From assembly GCF_000878195.1 (NCBI RefSeq), contig NZ_JXST01000030.1:22746-86745 (forward strand): a stretch of 64,000 bases of DNA, written 5' to 3'. Below the pieces are notes generated by a model. That model made no database searches, was not told the DNA's origin, and was given only the letters and a program-made list of their open reading frames with translations. A program made the position numbers and the translations under genes. Below, piece by piece: positions 17,601 through 25,188 of this stretch (the stretch's first letter is position 1; each line of letters opens with the position of its first letter). This DNA comes from Mycolicibacterium llatzerense (GTDB lineage Bacteria > Actinomycetota > Actinomycetes > Mycobacteriales > Mycobacteriaceae).

Positions 17601-18153
17601 CGGACAGACGGATCCGGATCGGGCCCAGCTGCTGGTCGTGGACTTCCGGCGATCGCTGCTGGGCGTGGTGGAGCCGCCGCATCTGTTCGGCTATGCGATG
17701 TCGACTGTCACGGCGGCCGCAGAATTGGCGGCCGCGCTGTCGCTGCTGACCGCCCGGCTGCCGGGACCCGGCATCACTCAGCAGCAACTGCGGGACCGAT
17801 CCTGGTGGTCCGGTCCCGAAATCCACGTCGTAGTCGACGACTACGACCTGGTCGCGAGTGCGGCGGGAAATCCGTTGAGCCCCTTGCTCGACCTGCTGCC
17901 GCACGCATCGGACATCGGGCTCCTCGTGGTGGTCGCACGCCGCTCCGGCGGGGCCGCGCGCGCCATGTTCGACCCGCTCCTGTCGCGCATGCGTGACCTG
18001 GGCGCCACCGGCATCATCATGAGCACCAGTCCCGAGGAAGGGCCGCTGCTCGGTACCGCGCGCCCGATGACGCTTCCGCCCGGCCGGGCCGTCGTGACGC
18101 GTCGTGGGCGGCCCGATCAGCTGGTCCAAATCGGTTGGACCGATCCGCCATGA
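14611..18153 (+). CDS. eccC4: ESX-4 FtsK/SpoIIIE ATPase EccC4 (fused)
   Basis: Motor ATPase of type VII secretion, 1180 residues in one chain as in other ESX-4 systems. Two N-terminal membrane helices (LAPVLMLLAMAGMMVFYF and FLLFPAMMVLSMIGSTVLG) precede three ATPase domains. Walker A loops are intact in all three: GATGSGKS near residue 405, GGPRSGKS near 725, and GDTGCGKT near 980. Walker B-like strands include LFIVVDEFSELL, EVVLAVDGWAVL and HVVVDDYDLV. No ribosome site precedes the ATG, consistent with the near-leaderless start predicted from the SigM-type promoter. The stop overlaps the next gene by 4 nt. Confidence 0.96.
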   Translation: MEFTRVARSPAAEPAEGDIEVRTPPQVPRLSAGNVVTRLAPVLMLLAMAGMMVFYFRSGSVAGRNPMFLLFPAMMVLSMIGSTVLGSRGARRAGEIDADRREYLVYLDAIGECAGRTAAEQHRWLHHNHPPPGALWTVAGTKRMWQRGWNDDDFTEIRVGIGDRPLRTTLVPTQVADDGVADPLTASAVDRLLRTAATVADVPVTIAVNRYRRIDIGGGEAPGRVRAMVCQLALWHGPDHVKIAAVTRSGEWDWLKWLPHHYRSGVIGGVPLRFPELGAVSAIAGCHLVVLVDAALAVRFEDTAAVTLLVVGGPGSASTLPPCSTADTLTAAQAETCARRLARYKLAGSANIIRRQHDWTPTWSPRPARQRLRVPIGTDDTGAAVELDLKEPAEHGMGPHGLCIGATGSGKSELLRTLTLGLISTHSPDELNLILVDFKGGATFLGFEKANHVAAVITNLAQEAHLVARMHDALAGELTRRQGLLRAAGNLSGIGDYRRARAAGADLAPLPALFIVVDEFSELLSQHPDFAELFVAIGRLGRSLGIHLLLASQRLDEGRLRGLDTHLSYRVCLKTFSAAESRAVVGVTDAHELPGTPGAGLLRTADGKLLRFQSTFVSGPAPSSDDDDPVPGLFTVGVPAVSPEPSAGPTLMDMTLDRLTGLGAKAHQVWLPPLTGSPALSELLAAGADHPLFVPIGLVDNPFQQRRDPLIVDLSGSGGHVAIVGGPRSGKSTALQAVVLGLSATTPRLSVYGLDLGDGALTALRWHPQVGAVAGRNEPELLRRIASQLLTLCRRRQDFRQQHGPGVPFPDDYGEVVLAVDGWAVLRRDFDALEDTITAVVAQGLSVGVHVVLTASRWAELRPMLKDHIGTRIELRLGDPTESEMDRRRAQLLSTCPPGRGLTRDGKEFVVALPQQLDRMATDPSGPAPVIELLPPHVDYAELVAAAEAPPRYVVGVAEEELQPFALDLDDDPYLILLGDTGCGKTSALRTLCHAIIGQTDPDRAQLLVVDFRRSLLGVVEPPHLFGYAMSTVTAAAELAAALSLLTARLPGPGITQQQLRDRSWWSGPEIHVVVDDYDLVASAAGNPLSPLLDLLPHASDIGLLVVVARRSGGAARAMFDPLLSRMRDLGATGIIMSTSPEEGPLLGTARPMTLPPGRAVVTRRGRPDQLVQIGWTDPP

Positions 18154-19289
18154 CGGCCGTGGTGGTGGGGCCGGCGACCATCATCGGACCGGGGGATATC
18201 GACGCCGAACTTGTTACGTCCGCATTGGAGTGCATCGACGAGCAATTGGGTCTCCTGGATGCGACAGTCCTGCCCGCCGAACGCATCTGGCGCGACGCGA
18301 TGACCGCGGCGATCGGTGCCGTACCAGCCGCCACGGTGGTGTGCCCGACCTGGTGGTCGGCGTCGAGGGTCGACCGGATCCGAGCCGCTGCTCACGCCGG
18401 CGGCACACGCGTCGTCATCCAGCACCGGACCGCGGCGCTCCGTGCGGCCACCGGCGAATCCGATTGCGCGGTGGTCGAACTGGGGGAGGACCTCGTGACG
18501 ATCTCCGGGCCAGGAGCCGCCCCGTTCGTCGTGCGACGCACCGACGGCGCCACCGCAGAGGCCGTCATTGCAAGAACTGCGTGGGGCACACATGCGGTGA
18601 TCGACGCGCCGATCGGCGTCCCCGGTGCCGCGGCCCTGGCCGCTGAAATACGGGCGCTGCTGCAGGATCAAGGCGTCACCGCTCAGATCTTGAGTTGCGA
18701 CGACGTGCTCGACCATGGCGATCCGGACAACACTCCCGCTGCAGTCGGCTCGCGGTCTGCGCGGGGTCGCGTTGCAATTGTCGCCACGGCCGCCGTCGCG
18801 GTCGTCGGTGCCGTGGGACTGGGCCTGTCGAGCCGGGACACCCCGGCGGCAGTCGTCACCGCCGTAGATCCGGACCTCACGTGGCTCGTGGAAGGCCGTA
18901 TCGCGGTACAGGTCCCGGCACGCTGGCCGGTCGAGCGGACGCTGACGGGCACGGGATCGGCTCGGCTGCAGATCATTTCGCCCGATGATCGCGGCCAGAT
19001 CATTCACCTCACCCAATCGGTGGTGGCGCCGGACCAGACGCTGGACGTGGCCGCGCGGTCGTTGCGAGCGGCGGCGACGAAGCTGCCGGGCGGCGTCATC
19101 GTCGACTTCGAGGACGCCGGTGTCAGTGCCGGACGCGCGGCCGTGCGGTACCGCGAGGTGCGGGGCAGGCGGGTCGTCGAGTGGACGGTGCTGCTCGATG
19201 GCCCGGTGCGCATCGCCGTGGGATGCCAGGGCGCGTCGGTCCGCGCAGCCTGTGACACCGCCATCCGCTCTGCACGCCGAACCGATTGA
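18150..19289 (+). CDS. Type VII secretion-associated protein (Rv3446c-like)
   Basis: A 379-residue protein found at this place in ESX-4 loci. The N-terminal half (to about 200) is soluble and resembles an actin/Hsp70-like fold in pattern (CAVVELGEDLVTISG, THAVIDAPIGVPG), though I cannot prove the fold. A single membrane helix follows (VAIVATAAVAVVGAVGLGLS, about 208-228), then an extracytoplasmic domain with a Cys pair near the end (GCQGASVRAAC). The ATG overlaps the eccC4 stop (ATGA). It probably belongs to the ESX-4 membrane complex, where it may take the place of EccE; the exact role is not known. Confidence 0.88.
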   Translation: MTAVVVGPATIIGPGDIDAELVTSALECIDEQLGLLDATVLPAERIWRDAMTAAIGAVPAATVVCPTWWSASRVDRIRAAAHAGGTRVVIQHRTAALRAATGESDCAVVELGEDLVTISGPGAAPFVVRRTDGATAEAVIARTAWGTHAVIDAPIGVPGAAALAAEIRALLQDQGVTAQILSCDDVLDHGDPDNTPAAVGSRSARGRVAIVATAAVAVVGAVGLGLSSRDTPAAVVTAVDPDLTWLVEGRIAVQVPARWPVERTLTGTGSARLQIISPDDRGQIIHLTQSVVAPDQTLDVAARSLRAAATKLPGGVIVDFEDAGVSAGRAAVRYREVRGRRVVEWTVLLDGPVRIAVGCQGASVRAACDTAIRSARRTD

Positions 19290-19307
19290 AAAAACTTGGG
19301 CGGCAAT

Positions 19308-19333
19308 GGAACCGAACGTTCCCTGGAAACGTC
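19308..19333 (+). promoter_or_regulatory. SigM-type promoter upstream of esxU-esxT
   Basis: GGAAC (19308-19312), 17 nt, CGTC (19330-19333). The first 11 bases, GGAACCGAACG, are identical to those of the promoters at 14575 and 57799. It lies 30 nt before the esxU ATG, which here has its own GAGAGGA ribosome site. SigM control of esxT/esxU is reported in M. tuberculosis. Confidence 0.82.
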
Positions 19334-19363
19334 TAAACAATCAAAACCAATGGAGAGGAAATC

Positions 19364-19687
19364 ATGACAGCTCCGCAAAGTGGCACCCTGACTACGGATT
19401 TCGATCTGATGACGGGTATCGCAGGCAAGGTCGAGGTGCGCAACGAGGAGATCAGGGCCATGCTCGGCAACTTCATCGGCCAGATGACGGCCATCCCACC
19501 GACGGTGTGGGGCGGTGTCGCGGCGACCCGATTCCAGGACGTGGTGAACCGGTGGAACGGCGAGTCGATGAAACTGCATGCCTCGCTTCAACGTATCGCC
19601 GAAACCATCCGATCGAATGCCGCGGTGCTGAGCCAGGCGGCCGACACGCACGCCCAGCGCATCGGCGCTACCGGCCACACGATCTGA
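19364..19687 (+). CDS. esxU: WXG100 protein EsxU
   Basis: Secreted ESX-4 substrate, 107 residues, expected to form a helical hairpin and pair with EsxT. The W-x-G turn is at VWGGVAATRF (Trp near residue 49), flanked by helices VEVRNEEIRAMLGNFIG and SMKLHASLQRIAETI. The family is usually about 100 residues. The next gene starts 13 nt downstream. Confidence 0.93.
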   Translation: MTAPQSGTLTTDFDLMTGIAGKVEVRNEEIRAMLGNFIGQMTAIPPTVWGGVAATRFQDVVNRWNGESMKLHASLQRIAETIRSNAAVLSQAADTHAQRIGATGHTI

Positions 19688-19700
19688 CGGGACACAGCAC

Positions 19701-19997
19701 ATGCAATCAGCACTGTCCTACCACTTCGGCGAGATCGAATTCACCGTCCGCCAACAGATTCATGCCACGTCGGCACGGATGAACACGTCGCTGGAAGAAC
19801 TTCGGCAATTGGTCGCGCCTCTGCAACAGACGTGGACCCGCGAAGCCGCCGAGGCATTCCAGGCCGAGCAGGCCCGCTGGAACCAGTCGGCGGCCGCCCT
19901 CAACGAGATTCTGCACAGCCTCGGCAACGCCGTCCGGGACGGCGCCGACGACATCGCGGCCACCGACCGGCGCGCGGCCGGCGACTGGGTTTTCTAG
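19701..19997 (+). CDS. esxT: WXG100 protein EsxT
   Basis: 98-residue partner of EsxU. The turn motif is W-T-R (TWTREAAEAF) instead of W-x-G, as in EsxT of M. tuberculosis, with amphipathic helices on both sides (SYHFGEIEFTVRQQIH and ALNEILHSLGNAVRDG). Last gene of the SigM-driven esxUT unit, ending just before a strong hairpin. Confidence 0.92.
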   Translation: MQSALSYHFGEIEFTVRQQIHATSARMNTSLEELRQLVAPLQQTWTREAAEAFQAEQARWNQSAAALNEILHSLGNAVRDGADDIAATDRRAAGDWVF

Positions 19998-20010
19998 CCC
20001 ACCAGAAGCC

Positions 20011-20059
20011 CTGTGTGGTCCTGCCCCTGGAATGGAGAGCCGGGGGCGGGGCCACACAG
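20011..20059 (+). terminator. Terminator-like hairpin after esxT
   Basis: 20-bp stem (20011-20030 with 20040-20059) with only G-U wobbles at three positions and a 9-nt loop, starting 13 nt after the esxT stop. The tail (TCATTTCGCC) is poor in T, as is common for mycobacterial terminators. It most likely ends the ESX-4 transcript. Confidence 0.75.
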
Positions 20060-20276
20060 TCATTTCGCCTGGCCGGCCGGCAGAGCGAGATAGACCGGGA
20101 GACGAGAGTGGGCAGCGCCGAGCGGAAAGCGCCGCCGCAACGAGTGCGAGGGGACGGTTTCAGCCTTTTCGGTCGCTACCTGAACGTAAGCGGAGTCCTT
20201 CGGGTGCGGCCGGTATTGGGGACGCGCAGCTGGTATTTGGCGACTGGACATCCAATGACGCAGATAGACTGGGATC

Positions 20277-20546
20277 GTGAACGCGGCCGAGCTCGGTAGG
20301 TCGATCTTTGATCGACGGCGCCCAGCGCTGTCGGAGCGTCAGGTGGCTGTTCGGTTGACGAGCATCGACTATCACGACTGGCGGTTACTGGCATTGGACG
20401 GGTTGACCGAGGCGTTGCAGAACGATGGGCTTACGGAGGCGGAAATTGCTGCGGCATCAGCCCTCGTCGGCTCGGGATACTTCGGTCGTAGCACGGCCGG
20501 CCTGAAGGACCTGCTGAGCACAGCGACGATAGTCAGCGCTGCCTGA
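20277..20546 (+). CDS. Small hypothetical protein
   Basis: 89 residues from a GTG start, with no recognised domain. It looks like a compact helical protein: RRRPALSERQVAVRLTSIDY, then DGLTEALQNDGLTEAEIAAA, ending in GSGYFGRSTAGLKDLLST. It lies alone between the ESX-4 terminator and the GAF regulator, and its ribosome site is weak. It may be a real orphan gene or a chance frame; the balanced composition argues mildly for real. Confidence 0.45.
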   Translation: MNAAELGRSIFDRRRPALSERQVAVRLTSIDYHDWRLLALDGLTEALQNDGLTEAEIAAASALVGSGYFGRSTAGLKDLLSTATIVSAA

Positions 20547-20644
20547 CTCACGTCCCAGGGGCAAGATCGTGTCGTAGAACACCCAGGTCGACTACCCTGG
20601 CGGCCACGCAGGTGTGTATCCGACCTGCGAGGAGTGTGAGTGTC

Positions 20645-21937
20645 GTGGGAACCAGCCGCACCAAGGGGTCGCCGGCCGGCTCAGTGCTGCGCGCGGTACA
20701 CCAGCGGTTCGTCACCGGTGAGATCGACGCCCAGCACCTGGACCCCGCCGCGGTCCGCCCCGTCATCGCCGACAGCTGGCGCCGCAGCCTGGCCACGGGC
20801 GTCGACCCGGACCGCGGCGGTGCGCAGTTCACCCCTGTTGTGCCGAAGACCCTGGACCAGATCCGCGCTGACCAGCCCATCTCTGCCGCGTTGCCGGTGA
20901 TCCGCAAGCTGCTGGTCGAGGACGCCAAGGACAGCGGCGTCATGGTCGCGGTCGCCGCGGCCGACGGCACCCTGCTCTGGGTGGAAGGTGACCCGACGGC
21001 GCTGAGCAAGGGCGAGGCCATGAACTTCGTGCCCGGCGCCAACTGGAGCGAGAGCAGTGCCGGCACCAACGCCCCGGGCACCGCGCTGGCCTTGGACCGG
21101 GAACTGCAGATCCATGGCTCGGAGCACTTCGCCCGGCTGGTGCAGCCGTGGACCTGCACGGCGGTGCCCGTGCACGATCCGACGACGGGCGAACTCATCG
21201 GCTGCGTCGACCTGACCGGGGACAGCCAGATCGCCTCCGCGCAGACCCTCGGCTTGGTGCGCGCCACGGTGATGGCCATCGAGAACCACCTGGCGCTGCA
21301 ACGGCTGCTCCAGCCGGCCGCCAATCCGGTGATCGCGGCTCGGCTGACCGTGCTGGGCGGCGACCGTCCGCGCTGGATCGCCACCGGCGACGACGGACAA
21401 CCCCACCAGCACACCCTCAGTGGCCGGCACGCCGACATCCTGGTCCTGCTGAGCCGCCATCCCGAGGGCCTGAGCGCCGACCATCTCGCAATGTTGTTGG
21501 ACGACAACGATCTTGACTCGGTCACCATCCGCGTCGAGATGTCCCGCCTGCGCCGCGTGATCGGCGCGCAGTACGTGGCGTCACGGCCCTACCGGCTGCT
21601 CACCCCGATCGAGAGCGATGTCGCCGAGGTCTTCGCCGCGCTGCACCGCGGCGACGTCGACGCAGCCCTGTCGCACTACTCGGGTGCGCTGCTGCCGCAG
21701 TCGGTGTCGCCGGCGATCGCCCGGCTGCGCACCGAGTTGGGGGAGAGCCTGCGCACTGCGGTGCTGTCGGCCTCCGCGGCCGGACATGTCGGCCTGTTGC
21801 GCCGTTGGCTGGCCCTGCCCGACGGGCGCGACGACCGGCACGGCTGGCAGCTGCTGCGCAACCACCCGTCGGCCGACCCGGTCGTGCGGGCGCAGGCCGT
21901 CGGACATCTGGCGGGACTGGACGCCGACCTCGGCTGA
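20645..21937 (+). CDS. GAF-domain transcriptional regulator of the aldehyde dehydrogenase gene
   Basis: About 430 residues. Residues 40-230 resemble the sensory part of AcoR-type regulators: VIADSWRRSL, then a GAF domain ending NWSESSAGTNAPGTALALDRELQIHGSEH split around CTAVPVHDPTTGELIGCVDL. The central AAA+ and Fis domains of AcoR are missing. Instead residues about 265-330 show a winged-helix-like stretch (LSGRHADILVLLSRHPEGLS, then EMSRLRRVIG). GTG 20645 is chosen because AGGAG lies about 10 nt upstream; GTG 20612 and 20636 fit less well. It sits 114 nt before the aldehyde dehydrogenase gene on the same strand and probably senses an aldehyde or alcohol. The effector is inferred. Confidence 0.8.
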   Translation: MGTSRTKGSPAGSVLRAVHQRFVTGEIDAQHLDPAAVRPVIADSWRRSLATGVDPDRGGAQFTPVVPKTLDQIRADQPISAALPVIRKLLVEDAKDSGVMVAVAAADGTLLWVEGDPTALSKGEAMNFVPGANWSESSAGTNAPGTALALDRELQIHGSEHFARLVQPWTCTAVPVHDPTTGELIGCVDLTGDSQIASAQTLGLVRATVMAIENHLALQRLLQPAANPVIAARLTVLGGDRPRWIATGDDGQPHQHTLSGRHADILVLLSRHPEGLSADHLAMLLDDNDLDSVTIRVEMSRLRRVIGAQYVASRPYRLLTPIESDVAEVFAALHRGDVDAALSHYSGALLPQSVSPAIARLRTELGESLRTAVLSASAAGHVGLLRRWLALPDGRDDRHGWQLLRNHPSADPVVRAQAVGHLAGLDADLG

Positions 21938-21966
21938 CGCGGTCCCGGTTCAATCGCGTTGAACGA

Positions 21967-21981
21967 TGCAACTGTGTTGCA
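21967..21981. promoter_or_regulatory. Inverted repeat TGCAAC-TGT-GTTGCA upstream of the aldehyde dehydrogenase gene
   Basis: Perfect 6-bp arms with a 3-bp centre, 70 nt before the ald start, in the intergenic region after the GAF regulator. A GTTGAAC half-site-like word lies 8 bp upstream. A plausible binding site for the GAF regulator; not tested. Confidence 0.5.
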
Positions 21982-22051
21982 ACCCACTTCTGCGTACCGT
22001 AAGTGACCAGCAGCACATCTGTGTATGTCACCCATTGCGAGGAGTGAACCC

Positions 22052-23575
22052 ATGACTGTTTACGCGCGTCCCGGTGCCGAGGGTTCGGTGATGACCTACC
22101 CGGCCCGCTACGAGAACTTCATCGGCGGCGAGTGGGTGGCACCCGCTGCCGGACGCTACTTCGAGAACCGTACCCCGGTGACGGGCCAGGTGTTCTGTGA
22201 GATCGCCCGTTCGGACGAATCCGACATCGAGAAGGCGCTCGACGCCGCGCACGCCGCCGCGCCCGCCTGGGGCAAGACCGCGCCGGCCGCCCGCGCCCGG
22301 GTGCTCAACTTGATCGCCGACCGCATGGAGCAGAACCTCGAGGCCATCGCCGTTGCCGAGTCGTGGGACAACGGCAAGCCGGTGCGCGAGACCCTGAACG
22401 CCGATATCCCGTTGGCGGTCGACCACTTCCGTTACTTCGCGGGCGTGCTGCGGGCCCAGGAAGGCTCGCTCTCCGAGATCGACGACGACACCGTCGCCTA
22501 CCACTTCCACGAGCCCCTCGGCGTCGTCGGCCAGATCATCCCCTGGAACTTCCCGATCCTGATGGCTGTCTGGAAGCTGGCGCCCGCGCTCGCCGCCGGC
22601 AACGCCATCGTGCTCAAGCCCGCCGAGCAGACCCCGGCCTCGATCATGTTCCTGTTCTCGCTCATCGGTGACCTGCTGCCGCCGGGTGTTGTCAACGTGG
22701 TCAACGGTTTTGGCGTCGAGGCGGGCAAGCCGCTGGCGTCGAGCAACCGCATCGCCAAGATCGCCTTCACCGGTGAGACCACCACCGGCCGGCTGATCAT
22801 GCAGTACGCCAGCCAGAACCTGATCCCGGTCACCCTGGAGCTGGGCGGCAAGAGCCCGAACATCTTCTTCAGCGACATCATGGCCGCCAACGACGATTTC
22901 CAGGACAAGGCCCTGGAAGGCTTCACCATGTTCGCGCTGAACCAGGGCGAGGTCTGCACCTGCCCGTCGCGCAGCCTCATCCAGGCCGACATCTTCGACG
23001 AGTTCCTGGCGCTGGCCGCGATCCGCACCAAGGCCGTCCGCCAGGGCGACCCGCTGGACACCGAGACCATGATCGGCGCGCAGGCCTCCAACGACCAGCT
23101 CGAGAAGATCCTGTCGTACATCGAGATCGGCAAATCCGAAGGCGCCCAGCTGATCACCGGTGGTGAGCGGGCCGAGCTCGGTGGCGATCTCAGCGGCGGT
23201 TACTACGTGACGCCGACGGTCTTCTCCGGCCACAACGGCATGCGCATCTTCCAGGAAGAGATCTTCGGGCCGGTCCTGTCGGTGACGTCGTTCAAGGACT
23301 ACGACGACGCCATCTCCATCGCCAACAACACCCTGTACGGCCTGGGCGCCGGCGTCTGGTCGCGCAACGGCAACGTCGCCTACCGGGCCGGCCGGGACAT
23401 CAAGGCCGGTCGCGTGTGGACCAACTGCTACCACATGTACCCCGCGCACGCCGCGTTCGGCGGCTACAAGCAGTCCGGCATCGGCCGGGAGAACCACAAG
23501 ATGATGCTGGACCACTACCAGCAGACGAAGAACCTGCTCGTCTCGTACTCGACGAAGGCTCAAGGTTTCTTCTGA
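22052..23575 (+). CDS. NAD-dependent aldehyde dehydrogenase (ThcA / acetaldehyde dehydrogenase type)
   Basis: Oxidises an aldehyde to the acid; beside ethanolamine ammonia-lyase the substrate is most likely acetaldehyde. 507 residues, the length of the Rhodococcus EPTC-inducible ThcA and its mycobacterial relatives. It has the substrate/NAD entry PWNFPILMAVWK, the Rossmann loop region AFTGETTTGRLI, the general-base Glu in LELGGKSPNIFF, and the catalytic Cys in NQGEVCTCPSR. The ATG at 22052 has GAGGAG 7 nt upstream. It is followed by a strong terminator, so it is probably monocistronic and under the upstream GAF regulator. Confidence 0.92.
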   Translation: MTVYARPGAEGSVMTYPARYENFIGGEWVAPAAGRYFENRTPVTGQVFCEIARSDESDIEKALDAAHAAAPAWGKTAPAARARVLNLIADRMEQNLEAIAVAESWDNGKPVRETLNADIPLAVDHFRYFAGVLRAQEGSLSEIDDDTVAYHFHEPLGVVGQIIPWNFPILMAVWKLAPALAAGNAIVLKPAEQTPASIMFLFSLIGDLLPPGVVNVVNGFGVEAGKPLASSNRIAKIAFTGETTTGRLIMQYASQNLIPVTLELGGKSPNIFFSDIMAANDDFQDKALEGFTMFALNQGEVCTCPSRSLIQADIFDEFLALAAIRTKAVRQGDPLDTETMIGAQASNDQLEKILSYIEIGKSEGAQLITGGERAELGGDLSGGYYVTPTVFSGHNGMRIFQEEIFGPVLSVTSFKDYDDAISIANNTLYGLGAGVWSRNGNVAYRAGRDIKAGRVWTNCYHMYPAHAAFGGYKQSGIGRENHKMMLDHYQQTKNLLVSYSTKAQGFF

Positions 23576-23585
23576 TCCCCGATCC

Positions 23586-23624
23586 GCGAGCGCCCGCGTA
23601 ACCCCCGAATACGCGGGCGCTCGC
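23586..23624 (+). terminator. Rho-independent-like terminator after the aldehyde dehydrogenase gene
   Basis: Perfect 15-bp stem (23586-23600 with 23610-23624) and a 9-nt loop, starting 10 nt after the stop codon. The T-run is short (TTC). It separates ald from the eat-eutBC unit. Confidence 0.85.
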
Positions 23625-23742
23625 TTCGGGCTCGGTCGACGCATCTCAAATGCGTACGGCGACAAAATGATTCCGGCCGGCACCAGATAGCTCCTGGGGG
23701 CAGGCCACCTCGGCATCCCGCCATCCCCCTCAGGAGTCTGCA

Positions 23743-25188
23743 GTGTCCATCACCAATCCACCCAGTGAGCACTCCGCTCACGGTGTCGAAGAACACGTCG
23801 AGAGCAACGAATACCTCGCGAAACGTCAGCTGAAGAAGGGCACGGCGGGCTGGCTGCTGCTCGCCGGCCTCGGTGTCAGCTACGTGGTGTCCGGCGACTA
23901 CTCCGGCTGGAATTTCGGTCTGGCGCAAGGCGGTTTCGGTGGCCTCGCCATCGCGGCCGTCATCATCGCCGGCATGTACCTGGCCCTGGTGCTGGGCATG
24001 GCCGAGCTGTCCTCGGCGCTGCCCGCCGCGGGCGGCGGCTACACCTTCGCCCGCCGCGCGCTGGGTCCATGGGGTGGTTTCGCCACCGGCACCGCGATCC
24101 TGATCGAGTACTCGATCGCCCCGGCCGCCATCGCGACTTTCATCGGCGCGTACGTAGAATCGTTGGGGCTCTTCGGGATTCACAACGGCTGGTGGGTGTA
24201 TCTCGCGGCCTATGCCTTCTTCATCGGCATCCACCTGTCCGGCGTCGGTGAGGCGCTCAAGGTGATGTTCGTGATTACCGCGATCGCCCTGCTGGGCCTG
24301 GTGATCTTCGCGGTCTGTGCCGTCGGGCAGTTCGACATTTCGAACCTGACCACCATCGCCGTTGACACCGGAGCGGCCGGAGCTTCCGACATCCTGCCGC
24401 ACGGATACCTCGGCATCTGGGCCGCCATCCCGTTCGCCATCTGGTTCTTCCTGGCCATCGAAGGTGTGCCGCTGGCCGCCGAAGAGACCGCCAACCCGGA
24501 GAAGAACGTGCCGCGCGGCATCATCGCGGCAATGACGGTCCTGCTGGTCACCTGCGCCGTCGTGCTGATCCTCACCACGGGTGTCGGTGGGGCCCAACAG
24601 ATGTCGGGCTCGGGCAACCCGCTGGTGGAGGCACTCGGTTCCGGCGCCGGAGCCAAGCTGGTCAACTACATCGGCCTGGCCGGCCTCATCGCGAGCTTCT
24701 TCTCGATCATCTACGCCTACTCGCGCCAGCTGTTCGCCCTGTCCCGGGCGGGCTACCTACCGACCCAGCTGTCGGTGACCAACTCGCGCAAGGCGCCGAC
24801 GCTCGCGCTCATCGTCCCCGGCGTCATCGGCTTCCTGTTGTCGCTGACCGGCAAGGGCGACCTGCTGCTGAACATGGCCGTCTTCGGCGCTGCGGTGAGC
24901 TATGTCCTGATGATGGTCAGTCACATCGTGCTGCGTCGTCGCGAGCCGAACATGCCGCGGCCGTACCGCACCCCGGGTGGCATCGTGACCACGTCGTTCG
25001 CTCTCGTCATCGCGGTTGTCGCGGTTATCGCGACCTTCCTGGTGAACCCGGTCGCCGCCGGTCTGTGTCTCTTGGTGTTCTGCGCGTTCATGCTGTACTT
25101 CGCGCTCTACAGCCGGCACCGTTTGGTGGCAAACTCTCCTGATGAAGAGTTCGCGATGCTCGCAGAAGCCGAGGACGAGCTGAAATGA
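23743..25188 (+). CDS. eat: Ethanolamine permease (APC superfamily)
   Basis: Inner-membrane importer of ethanolamine, 481 residues with about 12 hydrophobic segments. Family features: WLLLAGLGVSYVVSGDYSGW near the start, LPAAGGGYTFARRALGPWGG (the APC consensus), and FLAIEGVPLAAEETANPEKN in the middle. The GTG start at 23743 has CAGGAG 6 nt upstream. It overlaps eutB by 4 nt, which ties transport to the lyase and makes ethanolamine the likely substrate. Confidence 0.92.
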   Translation: MSITNPPSEHSAHGVEEHVESNEYLAKRQLKKGTAGWLLLAGLGVSYVVSGDYSGWNFGLAQGGFGGLAIAAVIIAGMYLALVLGMAELSSALPAAGGGYTFARRALGPWGGFATGTAILIEYSIAPAAIATFIGAYVESLGLFGIHNGWWVYLAAYAFFIGIHLSGVGEALKVMFVITAIALLGLVIFAVCAVGQFDISNLTTIAVDTGAAGASDILPHGYLGIWAAIPFAIWFFLAIEGVPLAAEETANPEKNVPRGIIAAMTVLLVTCAVVLILTTGVGGAQQMSGSGNPLVEALGSGAGAKLVNYIGLAGLIASFFSIIYAYSRQLFALSRAGYLPTQLSVTNSRKAPTLALIVPGVIGFLLSLTGKGDLLLNMAVFGAAVSYVLMMVSHIVLRRREPNMPRPYRTPGGIVTTSFALVIAVVAVIATFLVNPVAAGLCLLVFCAFMLYFALYSRHRLVANSPDEEFAMLAEAEDELK

